A stretch of 64,000 nucleotides of DNA from contig NZ_CP025583.1 in NCBI RefSeq assembly GCF_002865605.1, positions 104,501-168,500 of the forward strand. Direction: 5' to 3'. This DNA is from Paracoccus jeotgali. GTDB lineage: Bacteria > Pseudomonadota > Alphaproteobacteria > Rhodobacterales > Rhodobacteraceae. A program made the translations under genes and the position numbers. The notes under the pieces were generated by a model. The model saw only the letters and a list, made by a program, of their open reading frames with translations, made no database searches and was not told the DNA's origin. Below are positions 55,117 to 63,562 of this stretch, in pieces. Within the stretch, counting starts at the first letter, position 1, and every line of letters starts with the position of its first letter.

Positions 55117-56679
55117 TCAATTCGAGAAGGCCGTCGTCACGATCTCCTCCAGGGCGGCGATCTCGGCATCGGTGAGTTTGTCGAAGGGGTCGCGGTCTCG
55201 CCTGCGCTTCGGGAACCGCCCGTCATTCTGGGTGACGAACAGGATCACCTGCCGTGCCAGAGCGTCCGGCATCTCGATGCGGTTCATGATGCCGCGCATC
55301 GCCGCGTCGTGACGCCTGAGATAGGTGATCTCGCGCGGGAGATCCTCCTCGATGGTCTTGCGCACGCAGTCATAGAGGAATTCGGCCTCCACTGTGCAGT
55401 CGTAGAAGCGATAGAGATCGGCCGTGTCGTTCAGCACCTCGACATTGCCGGTGGGCGTTGCGCGCCACGTGATGTGCTCCATCAGCGAGGCGGAGTGACC
55501 TTGCAGAACCGCCCGATAATCGTCGATGCGGTCGAGCATCACGGACGAGACCGGGAAGACCATCCCGGGTGGCGTGAACTTCCGCTCGGCGAGAACGTGA
55601 TGGATCAGGCAGCGGTGCAGGCGACCATTCCCGTCTGCCAGCGGGTGGATATAGACGAAGCCGAAGGCGATGATGGCGGCCTGCAGGACGGGATCGACCT
55701 CTTCGGCATCGGTCAGACGGAGCCGGTTGTTGCAGTCGTTCAGCGCCGTCATGAGGTCGGGAACATCCTCGGGCCGCGCGCCGATGAACTCGGGCAAGGG
55801 GTCGTTGCTGTGGTCCCGTTCGCCCAGAAAGACCCCGTCGTCGCGATAGCCGATCGGGGTCAGGCGATCGTCGCCGATCAGGATGCGGTGCAGACGGTAG
55901 ATCTCGGTCTGATTGAGGGGGCGCTTTCCGGCCTCTAGCACGGCGCGTCCCCAGCGTTCCAGGCGGTTGACGGGCGGGCGCTCGCCTTCGATCTCGAAGC
56001 TTGCGCGGCTGTCGGCCAGCAGCATGAAGCTCGCCGCGCGCGCCACGACATGGCCGCCTGTCTTGCCGATGGTCTCCTTGGCCCGCGCGGCCAGATCGAG
56101 CGAGATCAACGCCTCGAGCTTCTCGGTGCGGCGGATCACCGGGCAGAGGGCACCGGTGCCAAGCAGATTGTCCCGGACGCGGTGGCGCTGCGAGAAGCGC
56201 TCCTTGCCGGTGAAATAGTGGGCGGGGTCCAGAGCCGGGACCGCCGTGACGGTTGGCGCATCCTCGAGATCAAGCCTGCGTCCCGTCAGGGTCTCGAAGA
56301 AGAACCACAGCCGCCGGGAGAAGGCGCCAGTTGGTGTGGCGCGGACAATCGCTTCGATGTCCTGTTGTGGAACGCCATCGAACACGCGCTTGAGGATCAG
56401 GAGGTCGATGGTCTCATGCCGAAGGGCAAAGCTGAGATGGCCCTCCAGCGTCGCATCCGGCAGGTATCGCTTGTCATAGACCTGCCAGATCCCATCCGCG
56501 CGGACGTTGCCGCGCACATGTCGCTCCGAGATGCAGGTGGGGTTGCGCACCGGCGCAGGAATGCCGAACGCGGAGACCAGCGCGGCCCAACCTGCGAGGC
56601 TGGCCCCTTCGGGAAGGGGCTCATCCTGGAAGAAGGTGGGCGTCAGGCTCTCGGGTCTCATGCGTCGAAAAGGCCTCAT
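55117..56679 (-). CDS. Fic family protein (AMPylation type, with inhibitory helix)
   Basis: Fic proteins usually transfer AMP to hydroxyl groups of target proteins. The catalytic motif HPLADGNGRLHR is at residues 345-356, complete with the catalytic His and the anion-binding Asn-Gly-Arg. An inhibitory motif of the S/TxxxE(G/N) type, SFEIEG, lies at 227-232, N-terminal to the Fic core, so the protein is class II and self-inhibited. The first 200 residues resemble the N-terminal domain of DUF4172/DUF4062-free long Fic proteins; no further domain is named. Length is 520 aa from ATG 56679; ATG 56661 is possible. It lies between mcrBC and the backbone genes, with a cluster of TTTTCGAC repeats over its start. 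Confidence 0.88.
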   Translation of the reverse strand: MRPFRRMRPESLTPTFFQDEPLPEGASLAGWAALVSAFGIPAPVRNPTCISERHVRGNVRADGIWQVYDKRYLPDATLEGHLSFALRHETIDLLILKRVFDGVPQQDIEAIVRATPTGAFSRRLWFFFETLTGRRLDLEDAPTVTAVPALDPAHYFTGKERFSQRHRVRDNLLGTGALCPVIRRTEKLEALISLDLAARAKETIGKTGGHVVARAASFMLLADSRASFEIEGERPPVNRLERWGRAVLEAGKRPLNQTEIYRLHRILIGDDRLTPIGYRDDGVFLGERDHSNDPLPEFIGARPEDVPDLMTALNDCNNRLRLTDAEEVDPVLQAAIIAFGFVYIHPLADGNGRLHRCLIHHVLAERKFTPPGMVFPVSSVMLDRIDDYRAVLQGHSASLMEHITWRATPTGNVEVLNDTADLYRFYDCTVEAEFLYDCVRKTIEEDLPREITYLRRHDAAMRGIMNRIEMPDALARQVILFVTQNDGRFPKRRRDRDPFDKLTDAEIAALEEIVTTAFSN

Positions 56680-56797
56680 GCGCGCGGATTATGACCACAA
56701 ATCATGGGCCAGTGTCGAAAATCCTTATACGCCGGTTGCGCCGAAAATCAATCATGGATGTCGAAAACGGGTCATGTGAGTTGAGACTGTCGAAAAT
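56664..56797 (-). repeat. Repeated TTTTCGAC motifs upstream of fic
   Basis: TTTTCGAC (plus-strand GTCGAAAA) occurs at 56664, 56714, 56760 and 56789, with a fifth near match (CGAAAAT) at 56742. Spacing is 20 to 50 bases. Short CATGA/TCATG words lie beside several copies. The cluster covers the fic start and its upstream region and looks like iterated binding sites. A further GTCGAAAA is near 59145. Confidence 0.55.
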
Positions 56798-56909
56798 GGC
56801 ATCGCGCCAAGCGCGTGGCCAGCCCTGTGCCCAAGTCGGGGGGACCGGCAGCGCGCCGTTTTTGCAACGTGCGCAGAGAGCGGGACGGCCGATCGCCGTT
56901 GGGCTGAGT

Positions 56910-57140
56910 TCAGCCGGGCGGCGCCTCGCGCTTCTTTTGCCGCGCCAGTCGCAGCTCCTCTTCGTAGGACTCGCGCGCCGCCTGCTGTGCGAGGAGACGG
57001 ACAAGGCGCAGCAAGCGGGGGTCGGGTGACCCACGGGGGGTGAAGGTCAATTCCGGCCCTTCGAAGACCATGCTTTCGCGAAACGCCTCGAATTCGCTTG
57101 GCTGGGTCGGGCCGTCTTCTGGGGGATCTTGCTTTGTCAT
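56910..57140 (-). CDS. Small charged hypothetical protein
   Basis: A 76-residue soluble protein: acidic Pro-rich N-terminus (TKQDPPEDGPTQPSEF), a central FEGPELTFTPRG segment and a C-terminal helix rich in Arg and Glu (LLAQQAARESYEEELRLARQ). The start at 57140 is preferred to a longer frame that overlaps the next gene's upstream region. It is divergent from the gene at 57218 and probably a backbone gene of the element. Function unknown. Confidence 0.5.
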   Translation of the reverse strand: MTKQDPPEDGPTQPSEFEAFRESMVFEGPELTFTPRGSPDPRLLRLVRLLAQQAARESYEEELRLARQKKREAPPG

Positions 57141-57217
57141 CGCGGAAAACTCCTGACTGAAGGCATTGAACGGGGGGAACCCGTGGTTGAGCCTATGGCG
57201 CATTCAAGGAGGAAGAC

Positions 57218-57450
57218 ATGTTCATGAACCAGCGAACCCAAGTCGTTTACAGCCTTCTGGCCGAGTATGTGCGCAGCCCCTCCCTGCGCCACATGCGGGA
57301 GGAGCGGTCCCTCGCCAAGCTGGCCCTCGAGATCGTCACGAAGCTCGATAAGGACAGTTCGGTCTGGAAGAAATGGGAAGGGCCGCGCGACAAGATCCTC
57401 GGCGCGGCCATCGAGTGCTGGATCCCAAAGGCGGACATGCTCGACTTCCT
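57218..57450 (+). pseudogene. Small hypothetical gene truncated by the IS element
   Basis: The frame starts at ATG 57218 after a strong AGGAGGAAG ribosome site and encodes a helical protein (TQVVYSLLAEYVRSPSLRH, LAKLALEIVTKLDKDSS). At base 57450 it meets the left inverted repeat of the IS element; the remaining seven codons (to a stop at 57472) come from the IS. The original C-terminus is lost. Family not recognised. Confidence 0.55.
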
Positions 57451-57514
57451 TGACGTTGCCCCCTCTGCCTAATCCAGTTTGAGGTAGACTCTGGCCTAAC
57501 CGAAAGGACCAGAG

Positions 57515-57781
57515 ATGAAGCGCAGCAGGTTCACCGAGGATCAGATCATCGGCATTCTGAAGGAGCACGAGGCGGGGATTTCCGTTGCCGATCTTTGCCG
57601 TAAGCACGGCGTCAGCGATGCGACCGTTTACAAGTGGAAAGCCAAGTATGGCGGCATGGATGTCAGCGAGGCGAAGCGTCTGAAGGCGCTTGAGGATGAG
57701 AACGGCAGGCTGAAGAAGCTGCTGGCCGACTCCATGCTCGACAATTCGGCCTTGAAGGATCTGCTCGGAAAAAAGTGGTGA
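57515..57781 (+). CDS. IS3-family OrfA (HTH protein)
   Basis: OrfA (88 aa) has an N-terminal HTH typical of the family ([35 protein letters not shown]) followed by a leucine-zipper helix ([18 protein letters not shown]). It overlaps OrfB. The heptamer A AAA AAG at 57769-57775 just before its stop is a classic slippery site for -1 frameshifting, which would give the OrfAB transposase. Confidence 0.92.
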   Translation: MKRSRFTEDQIIGILKEHEAGISVADLCRKHGVSDATVYKWKAKYGGMDVSEAKRLKALEDENGRLKKLLADSMLDNSALKDLLGKKW

Positions 57782-58704
57782 CGCCCGCCGCGAAGCGGCA
57801 AGCGGTCGCGCATCTAGTGGCAAGTCACGAGATGAGCGAACGGCGGGCGTGCCGGGTGATCGGCTGTTGCCGGATGACCATGCGGTATGAGGTGGTCCGC
57901 CAAGACGACCCTGTGCTGCGCGAGCGGCTGAAAGAATTGGCAAAGGTCCGGCGCCGGTTCGGGTATCGTCGGTTGCATGTCTTCCTGCGGCGCGAGGGCC
58001 ACGAGGTCAACCACAAGCGCCTGTTTCGCATCTACCGCGAAGAGCAGTTGCATGTCCGTCGCCGGGGCGGGCGCAAGCGGGCCATGGGCACACGGGCCCC
58101 GATGGTGCTGCCTTTGCTGCCAAACCAGCGCTGGTCGCTGGACTTCGTGTCAGACCAGCTGACCGATGGCCGCCGGTTCCGGATCATGACCGTGGTCGAT
58201 GACTGCACGCGGGAATGCTTGGCGCTGATCGCGGACACGTCGCTCTCGGGGGCAAGGGTGGCGCGGGAACTGGCGACGCTGTTCGACACCCGCGGCAAGC
58301 CTCAGACGGTGGTCAGTGACAATGGAACCGAGTTCACCTCGAATGCGATCCTCAAATTCGTGGATGACCGCAAGTTTGACTGGCATTACATCGCGCCCGG
58401 AAAGCCGACCCAGAATGCCTTCATCGAAAGCTTCAACGGTCGCCTGCGAGACGAACTCTTGAACGAAACGCTGTTCCCGTCCCTGCACCATGCCCGCGCA
58501 ACGCTGGTCGCCTGGCGCACGGACTACAACACCGAACGCCCCCACTCCCGCCTCAGCTGGCAGACCCCAGCCGAGTTTGCCGAAACCTTCACCCCGCAAC
58601 GGGGCCTGACGCTGCGCAATCCGCAAAGCTCCGCGCCAGCCCCCGTTGCCCAACCCGCCCAAATGGGCAAAACTCAGTCCCGGAGTCTCGCTCACGCTGG
58701 ATAA
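57775..58704 (+). CDS. IS3-family OrfB transposase (DDE integrase core)
   Basis: OrfB (309 aa in its own frame) contains an HTH_21-type segment ([13 protein letters not shown]) and the rve integrase core: first Asp in SLDFVSD, second Asp in [11 protein letters not shown], and Glu in [18 protein letters not shown]. It is likely made mainly as an OrfAB fusion by frameshifting at 57769-57775, since its own GTG lacks a clear ribosome site. It appears intact. Confidence 0.92.
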   Translation: MVTPAAKRQAVAHLVASHEMSERRACRVIGCCRMTMRYEVVRQDDPVLRERLKELAKVRRRFGYRRLHVFLRREGHEVNHKRLFRIYREEQLHVRRRGGRKRAMGTRAPMVLPLLPNQRWSLDFVSDQLTDGRRFRIMTVVDDCTRECLALIADTSLSGARVARELATLFDTRGKPQTVVSDNGTEFTSNAILKFVDDRKFDWHYIAPGKPTQNAFIESFNGRLRDELLNETLFPSLHHARATLVAWRTDYNTERPHSRLSWQTPAEFAETFTPQRGLTLRNPQSSAPAPVAQPAQMGKTQSRSLAHAG

Positions 58705-58723
58705 AAGTTGGGGGGCAACGTCA

Positions 58724-59155
58724 GCGGCGGATGCAGAAGAGGGGCGCTATGGCGCCCTTGGCACGGATGGTCCCGTTCCCTTTTTGAACATGGCGGGGCG
58801 CATGGACACCGGGTCCATGGCCATCCTGCTGCCCCTTGATGATGACCTGCCGGGCCGGATCGAAGCGATCCAACGGTTCTGGCAGATGCTGAAGGCGCGC
58901 CCGGTCCCGCGCGATACTCGCATGACCCCATACCAGCGTCAGCGGTTCCGCCTGATGATGCAGGCCGCAGACGGGCGTGCCGCGGGCGCGAGCTACCGCG
59001 AGATCGGCGTCGCGCTCTTCGGGGAACGGCGCGTCCTAGGTGAACCGTGGAAGACCTTCCCGCTGCGGGCAGCGGTCATCGCGCTCGCCCGAAATGCCTC
59101 AGCGCTGATCGGCGGCGGGTATCTGGGCCTCCTGCGGCACCGTCGAAAACCCTAG
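58724..59155 (+). pseudogene. DUF2285 domain protein, N-terminally truncated
   Basis: The C-terminal DUF2285 domain is intact: LPGRIEAIQRFWQMLKA, TRMTPYQRQRFRLMMQAADG, ASYREIGVALFG and PWKTFPLRAAVIALARN. Full-length relatives have an additional N-terminal domain of over 100 residues; here the frame is open only back to the IS end at 58723. DUF2285 proteins are regulators or DNA-binding proteins in conjugative elements. A product could start at ATG 58790 or 58814, but the native start is gone. Confidence 0.65.
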
Positions 59156-59270
59156 AGTTATCTTCTTCTGACGAGCTGTGAACTCGGCCTAGATCGGCGA
59201 CGAAACGCAGTGCAGTATGGCATTGGTCTATTTTGTAGCTTTCTCCATGCTTCTTCACGAGGCTAGTCTA

Positions 59271-60491
59271 TCAAGGGAAAAGCATTTTGTTTCCTCGAGT
59301 GCGCCCTCCAAAAGCAGCCGTAGCCTCGATCCGCCATTTTTGGCTGGCGTGATCCGCCAGTGTTTGTGGGTCTGGGTGCCTGTACTTGTTTGGCAGTCCA
59401 AAAGACGCTACTGCGCGACTGGTAGGAACAGCTGGAGGCGGCAAGATAGTCGAAGCCGCACCATGATGGGGTATCGTCAGTCTGCTCACACCAGATAACA
59501 TGGTCGGATCAATGTTGTCGTAACTTGCATCTGCGGTCAGCAAGGCTGTCTTACCCTCTGCTTCATACCGCAACAGGTACCCGGTTCCGTTTCGATCATT
59601 TTGCACTTTGGATATCCCCCGCGACATACGGAAACCTCCCCCCGCTGCAGGTCCATCAATAAACGTTAGGCGATGACCTAGTTGCTTCTGGAAACGAGCC
59701 GTATTCAAGCCGACTGGTTGATCCGGTGCAAACCACCGAAGCTGGTGGTATGGAGCATTGCGCCGTCCGAGTTCAAAGTGGTCAAAGTCCCAATGGGACA
59801 ATATGACGAACCCTGATGGTAAGGCTGGCAAACCATATTTGATTGGAAACGAACCCCTGTTGAACCAAAGCGGGGATCCAAGATCAAAGAAGCCAATCGG
59901 CTGGCCATCACGCCGTATGAGGTTTGCCGAAGCTTGGCCCACATCGAGGACGACAATCTCGATCTGTCCGCCAACGCCAATCTGTTCGATCGCATCCGCC
60001 GCGCTTTCTCGCTTCGAATCTTTTGCCTGCAAAATAGCAGCATCAATAAGTTTCGTCAGTAGATCGCCATCGCTGGTCCGGGCGGCACCGTCCGAAGCCT
60101 CGATGCGGCGCATGCCACGTACCGATCTAGAGCGCCTGCTGGCGTAGTTCTCGGATGCGCGCATCTCCCAAGCCCTGGGAATTCCGCCGGAATTGTCCAA
60201 CTCAAACGATAGCCAGTTGCCCGGCCGGACTTCGGCCAGACCGAACATGTCGTTAAGACGCTTTGGAGTCGACATGATGCGGACAAGGGCTAGAGAGTCT
60301 GGACTCTCGGCCGCAGACGCACTGTCGCGAATAAACTCGTCCTCCCGCACGGCGTCGATCAATAGAAACTGCCGGCTGAGGGGGTCATGGGGAACAGCTT
60401 CGATCACGTCTTCGACCACGCCCAGATAGGGTGTCGGATCACGCGGTTCGCCATCGCCGTGTTTCAATCGCCGTTTGCCCTTACCGTTCAA
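59271..60491 (-). CDS. Metallo-beta-lactamase-fold protein, ComEC-like, unknown function
   Basis: A 406-residue soluble protein. Residues 1-165 have no recognised domain and are charged. The C-terminal part is a metallo-beta-lactamase fold of the ComEC type: LDVGQASANLI (183-193), FFDLGSP, metal ligands SHWDFDH (232-238), LLTADASY (317-324) and PHHG (341-344). The HxDxDH motif is intact, so it is likely an active metal hydrolase, perhaps on nucleic acid or nucleotides. The start is TTG 60491 with AAGGTGAGG eight bases upstream. It has no membrane domain and is alone between backbone genes, lower in GC than them, so it looks like inserted cargo. Confidence 0.75.
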   Translation of the reverse strand: MNGKGKRRLKHGDGEPRDPTPYLGVVEDVIEAVPHDPLSRQFLLIDAVREDEFIRDSASAAESPDSLALVRIMSTPKRLNDMFGLAEVRPGNWLSFELDNSGGIPRAWEMRASENYASRRSRSVRGMRRIEASDGAARTSDGDLLTKLIDAAILQAKDSKRESAADAIEQIGVGGQIEIVVLDVGQASANLIRRDGQPIGFFDLGSPLWFNRGSFPIKYGLPALPSGFVILSHWDFDHFELGRRNAPYHQLRWFAPDQPVGLNTARFQKQLGHRLTFIDGPAAGGGFRMSRGISKVQNDRNGTGYLLRYEAEGKTALLTADASYDNIDPTMLSGVSRLTIPHHGAASTILPPPAVPTSRAVASFGLPNKYRHPDPQTLADHASQKWRIEATAAFGGRTRGNKMLFP

Positions 60492-60883
60492 TTTTGAGCC
60501 TCACCTTAGCGACGAAAATTACATTGAGATTTACCCTATGTGAACTCTCATGCAACGCTAAGCGGAGTTGAGGGGCAGGGGCAGGCCAAGGTATGCTTCG
60601 TTCGTCGACCCATATTATATCAGCTGTCTGGTTCTTGGTTTTGTATCATCTAGGGTTTGCTGGCCTTTCTCCGCGTAGCCGCCTCTCGAGACCAAGTAAC
60701 CTGTTAACTGAGAACCTCTCGCGTGGTGTTGAACCCCAGCCGTCGAGGCGAGGCTGCCTTTGGGGGTAGGATACTTCCACCCCCAATCTTCCTCATCCCC
60801 CTTTCCGGTCCTTCTTCGCCAGCCTGCGCGGGACAGGCCGTCCTTTGCCGACGGCCTTCCACAGACCCACGGAGGCCCCATCC
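60492..60883. other. Noncoding region before the AlpA-like gene
   Basis: No gene is supported in these 392 bases. The first 250 bases are AT-rich relative to the island. An inverted repeat at 60760-60786 and GC-rich sequence lead into the AlpA-like gene. The promoter for that operon should lie here. Confidence 0.5.
60760..60786. promoter_or_regulatory. Inverted repeat upstream of the AlpA-like gene
   Basis: TTGGGGGT (60760-60767) and ACCCCCAA (60779-60786) are perfect inverted repeats separated by 11 bases, about 100 bases before the ATG at 60884. It may be an operator for the element's backbone promoter, or an attenuator hairpin. Confidence 0.45.
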
Positions 60884-61164
60884 ATGCGACCCGATCTCGC
60901 CGTTCTGCCGCCACGCTACCTGCGCACCAAGGAGGCGGCCACGTTCCTCAGCCTGTCGGCGCGCACGCTGGAAAAGCACCGGACCTATGGAACCGGCCCG
61001 CCTATCACAAGCTCGGCGGGCGCGTCGTCTATTCGGTCGATGACCTCACGGCGTGGGTTGCGCGCGGCTCGGTCACTTCGACCTCCGATCCGCGCGGCCA
61101 GGTCCTGCCGGCCAAGCGCATGACGGCGTCGCCACATGCCGTGCCAGCGCGCGCGACGCGCTGA
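60884..61164 (+). pseudogene. AlpA-like HTH gene of the element (frameshifted)
   Basis: The start encodes MRPDLAVLPPRYLRTKEAA and SARTLEKHRTYGTGP, matching the AlpA-like DNA-binding proteins of this element type. After about base 61000 the matching sequence (YHKLGGRVVYSVDDLTAWVARGS) is in another frame, so one base is missing in the CCGCC stretch (expected GGCCCGGCCTAT). Left as it is, the first frame runs into unrelated sequence to a stop near 61123. Confidence 0.7.
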
Positions 61165-61182
61165 CGGCCCTTCCGGTTCCTC

Positions 61183-62292
61183 ATGCCCCCGACGCCCCGC
61201 AGCGCCTCCGAGCGCGGCCAACTCGACCTCTTTCGGGCGTTGCCGGGGGAGTTCGCCCCACGTGACGCGCAGGATCTCATGGCTTATCCGTTCTTCTCCC
61301 TGTCCAAGTCGCCGCGCATCCGCCCCATCGATTTCGTGGCGGGAAACGTCGCAATCCGCGTCGAGGCCGTGCCCGATCACGGCATGGCCACGATCTGGGA
61401 TGCCGATATCCTGATCTGGGCCGCGAGCCAGATCGTCGAAGCGCGCGATGCAGGCCTGCGCACCTCGCGGCTGATGGCGGCCACACCCTATGAGATTCTC
61501 AACTTCACCGGGCGCGGGACGTCGCTTCGAGACTATCAGCGCCTGAAGGCCGCGCTGGACCGGCTGCAGTCGACCACGGTGGCGACAACGATCCGCCAGC
61601 CCGCCGAGGGGCGACGCCATCGCTTCTCCTGGATCAACGAATGGCATGAACGCAGCGACGCGAGGGGGCGACCTGACGGCATCGAGCTGATCGTCCCGGA
61701 CTGGTTCTATCGCGCTGTCCTCGATGACGCGCTGATCCTGACTATCGACCGCGCCTATTTCGATCTGACAGGCGGCCTCGACCGCTGGCTCTACCGCCTT
61801 GTGCGCAAACATGGCGGGCGACAGGCGGGTGGCTGGCGCTTCGATTTCCGTCACCTGCATCAGAAATCCGGAAGCTTGTCACCCTTCAAGCGCTTCGCCT
61901 TCGAGCTGCGCGACATCATCCGCCGCCAGCCGCTGCCCGGCTATGTCCTCTTCGCCGAGATCGAATCCGGCGGCCGCATGCTGCTGGCCTTCGAGCCTGC
62001 CGCGCCCTGTGGACAAGCTGTGAATGGCCTCGTGCCATCGGGAACCCTAAGCTCGTGCTATCGGGAACCGAAACCGCGCTCAACCACATGCACCACAACA
62101 GAAAATCGCGCCCTTAACTTAGAGTCTAACAAAGATTCTAACCTTGAAGAGCACAGGACCGCTGTCGAAACCTTGATCGCAAGGACTGGTGCCGCGCTGA
62201 AGGCCGGGTATCGGCGCCGGGGAAGGGGGCTCGAAAAGCCCGTTCTACGAGAACCAGAATTGCCCCTCGGCAAGCCGGGGGAACGGCCATGA
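61183..62292 (+). CDS. Replication initiator protein A (RepA) of the element
   Basis: A 369-residue RPA-type initiator: QLDLFRALPGEFAPRDAQDLMAYPFFSL at the N-terminus, DYQRLKAALDRLQSTTV and FRHLHQKSGSLSPFKRFAFELRDI in the core. These proteins occur both in plasmids and in conjugative elements, where they are thought to support replication of the excised circle. The last 80 residues are low complexity. ATG 61183 lies 18 bases after the AlpA-like stop. Confidence 0.85.
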   Translation: MPPTPRSASERGQLDLFRALPGEFAPRDAQDLMAYPFFSLSKSPRIRPIDFVAGNVAIRVEAVPDHGMATIWDADILIWAASQIVEARDAGLRTSRLMAATPYEILNFTGRGTSLRDYQRLKAALDRLQSTTVATTIRQPAEGRRHRFSWINEWHERSDARGRPDGIELIVPDWFYRAVLDDALILTIDRAYFDLTGGLDRWLYRLVRKHGGRQAGGWRFDFRHLHQKSGSLSPFKRFAFELRDIIRRQPLPGYVLFAEIESGGRMLLAFEPAAPCGQAVNGLVPSGTLSSCYREPKPRSTTCTTTENRALNLESNKDSNLEEHRTAVETLIARTGAALKAGYRRRGRGLEKPVLREPELPLGKPGERP

Positions 62293-62471
62293 CCCGTGCG
62301 CTCCTCACGCTGAATAGCGGGGTCGGCAGCACCAGCCTTGCCGTTGATATCATGTCCGAGCTGCGGGGGAGCGTCCTTCTTGCTGCTTGCCAGCAAGGTC
62401 AGACCTGCGCTGCTATGCTGCGCGATCTGATCGGCTATCCCCCGTTCACCGAAAAGGGGGCCCCGTCATGA
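62289..62471 (+). CDS. 60-residue ORF coupled between repA and the DUF2840 gene
   Basis: This small frame starts in an ATGA overlap with the repA stop and ends in an ATGA overlap with the DUF2840 start, so translation would be coupled on both sides. Its product (TRALLTLNSGVGSTSLAVDI, LLAACQQGQTCAAML) matches nothing I recognise. In related elements a parA gene of about 210 codons usually occupies this place; it is absent here. It may be a real small gene or the scar of a deletion. Confidence 0.45.
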   Translation: MTRALLTLNSGVGSTSLAVDIMSELRGSVLLAACQQGQTCAAMLRDLIGYPPFTEKGAPS

Positions 62472-62986
62472 CTGGCAAGCTCCCGCAGCAACTCGACGCA
62501 CACACGACGCAAGACCGGCCCATTGCGTCGATCACATGGGTCGATCTGACGTTCCAGCGACGCCGCGTCGAGCAGTGGATCCGCTTCGGCCACCCGTGCC
62601 GGGAACAGGTGATCGACCGGCAAAGACGGAGAGTTGGCTTTGCCTCCGGCGCGATCTTCGGCTCCGTCCGCTGGGCCGGAAGCGAGCATGGAACCGTCGC
62701 CGTGCGGCTCGTCATCTTGCGTGCTGTCTTCCGCACCGAGCCCTTCCAGACGCTCGGTTTCGTGCATCCCGGTGCCGAAATCCTGCTGCAGCTGGATGGC
62801 TGGCCGAGGGTCAAGCGCACCCTGGAAATCATCGACGCCATCGAAGCCCTCGGGATCGATCCGACCGCCGTCGCGCCAGATCATTGGCGTCATGTCCACA
62901 ATCGCCTGCTGGCCGGACAGTCCCCGTCGGTCTATTCCTCCGCGCGGCATGCGGCCTGGCTTGCGCGGCGCAGGATCTGGCCATGA
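62468..62986 (+). CDS. DUF2840 domain protein
   Basis: A 172-residue protein matching DUF2840: TWVDLTFQRRRVEQWIRFG near residue 25, SGAIFGSVRW near 60, and WPRVKRTLEIIDAIEALGIDP followed by DHWRHVHNRLLAG. It is a conserved member of this element type, always just before the TraF-type peptidase gene, with which it overlaps by four bases. Function unknown. Confidence 0.85.
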   Translation: MTGKLPQQLDAHTTQDRPIASITWVDLTFQRRRVEQWIRFGHPCREQVIDRQRRRVGFASGAIFGSVRWAGSEHGTVAVRLVILRAVFRTEPFQTLGFVHPGAEILLQLDGWPRVKRTLEIIDAIEALGIDPTAVAPDHWRHVHNRLLAGQSPSVYSSARHAAWLARRRIWP

Positions 62987-63528
62987 AGCGCCGCGTGATC
63001 CTCCTCTTGGCCGCGATGGGTCTGGCGACTCTTGCAGTTCCGTCAGTCGCAGTTCTGCCCGCGTGGCTGATCTGGAACGCGTCTGCCAGCGTGCCACTCG
63101 GACTCTACTGGGTCGAGCGCCCGACCGGGCTCGACATCGGCGACCTCGTCGCGGTCATGCCGCCAGCGCCCCTTGCCGCGTTCATGGTTACGCGCGGCTA
63201 TATCGGCGCGGATGTCCCGCTCTTGAAGCATGTCGCGGGCCTGCCGGGACAGCGCATTTGCCGCATCGGCGCGACAGTCATCGTCGATGACGTCGTCCTT
63301 GCGCAAGCGCTGCCTCGGGATCGGCTCGGTCGCGATCTGCCCGACTGGCAGGGCTGCCGCCTGCTTCGGGAAGGCGAAATCTTCCTCATGAATCGCGAAG
63401 TCCGGGACAGCCTCGATGGCCGCTATTTCGGGCCGCTCCCGGCTGACGCCGTCATCGGCATGGCGCGCCCGATCTGGGTGGCTTCCGAGCCAGCCGAGCC
63501 CCGAGACGGGCGCTTCATCCACCCCTGA
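62983..63528 (+). CDS. S26 family signal peptidase (TraF-type)
   Basis: A membrane-anchored serine peptidase that in conjugation systems processes pilin. The N-terminal span is residues 5-31. The catalytic Ser is in ASVPLGLYW (Ser36) and the general-base Lys is in LLKHVAGLPGQ (Lys82). Length is 181 aa. It overlaps the DUF2840 gene and is part of the conserved backbone before the trb genes. Confidence 0.9.
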   Translation: MKRRVILLLAAMGLATLAVPSVAVLPAWLIWNASASVPLGLYWVERPTGLDIGDLVAVMPPAPLAAFMVTRGYIGADVPLLKHVAGLPGQRICRIGATVIVDDVVLAQALPRDRLGRDLPDWQGCRLLREGEIFLMNREVRDSLDGRYFGPLPADAVIGMARPIWVASEPAEPRDGRFIHP

Positions 63529-63562
63529 CAGCCCACCCAACCCAAAACAGAGGAGACCTGAC

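Larger units (their letters stand above)
57451..58723 (+). mobile_element. IS3-family insertion sequence, 1273 bp
   Basis: Imperfect terminal inverted repeats define the ends: TGACGTTGCCCCC at 57451 and its complement GGGGGCAACGTCA ending at 58723. The match resumes further in (ATCCAG and GAGACTC-like words on both sides). Two overlapping ORFs lie inside. IS3 elements normally leave a 3-5 base target duplication, but the flanks (CTTCCT and GCGGCG) do not match, suggesting recombination between two copies or a deletion on one side. Confidence 0.85.

Noticed and set aside
56664..56797. CRISPR array
   Set aside because: Repeats are only eight bases with irregular spacing, so they are regulatory-type sites, not CRISPR.
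57446..58728. Target site duplication flanking the IS3 element
   Set aside because: Bases before 57451 (CTTCCT) and after 58723 (GCGGCG) do not match at three to five positions.
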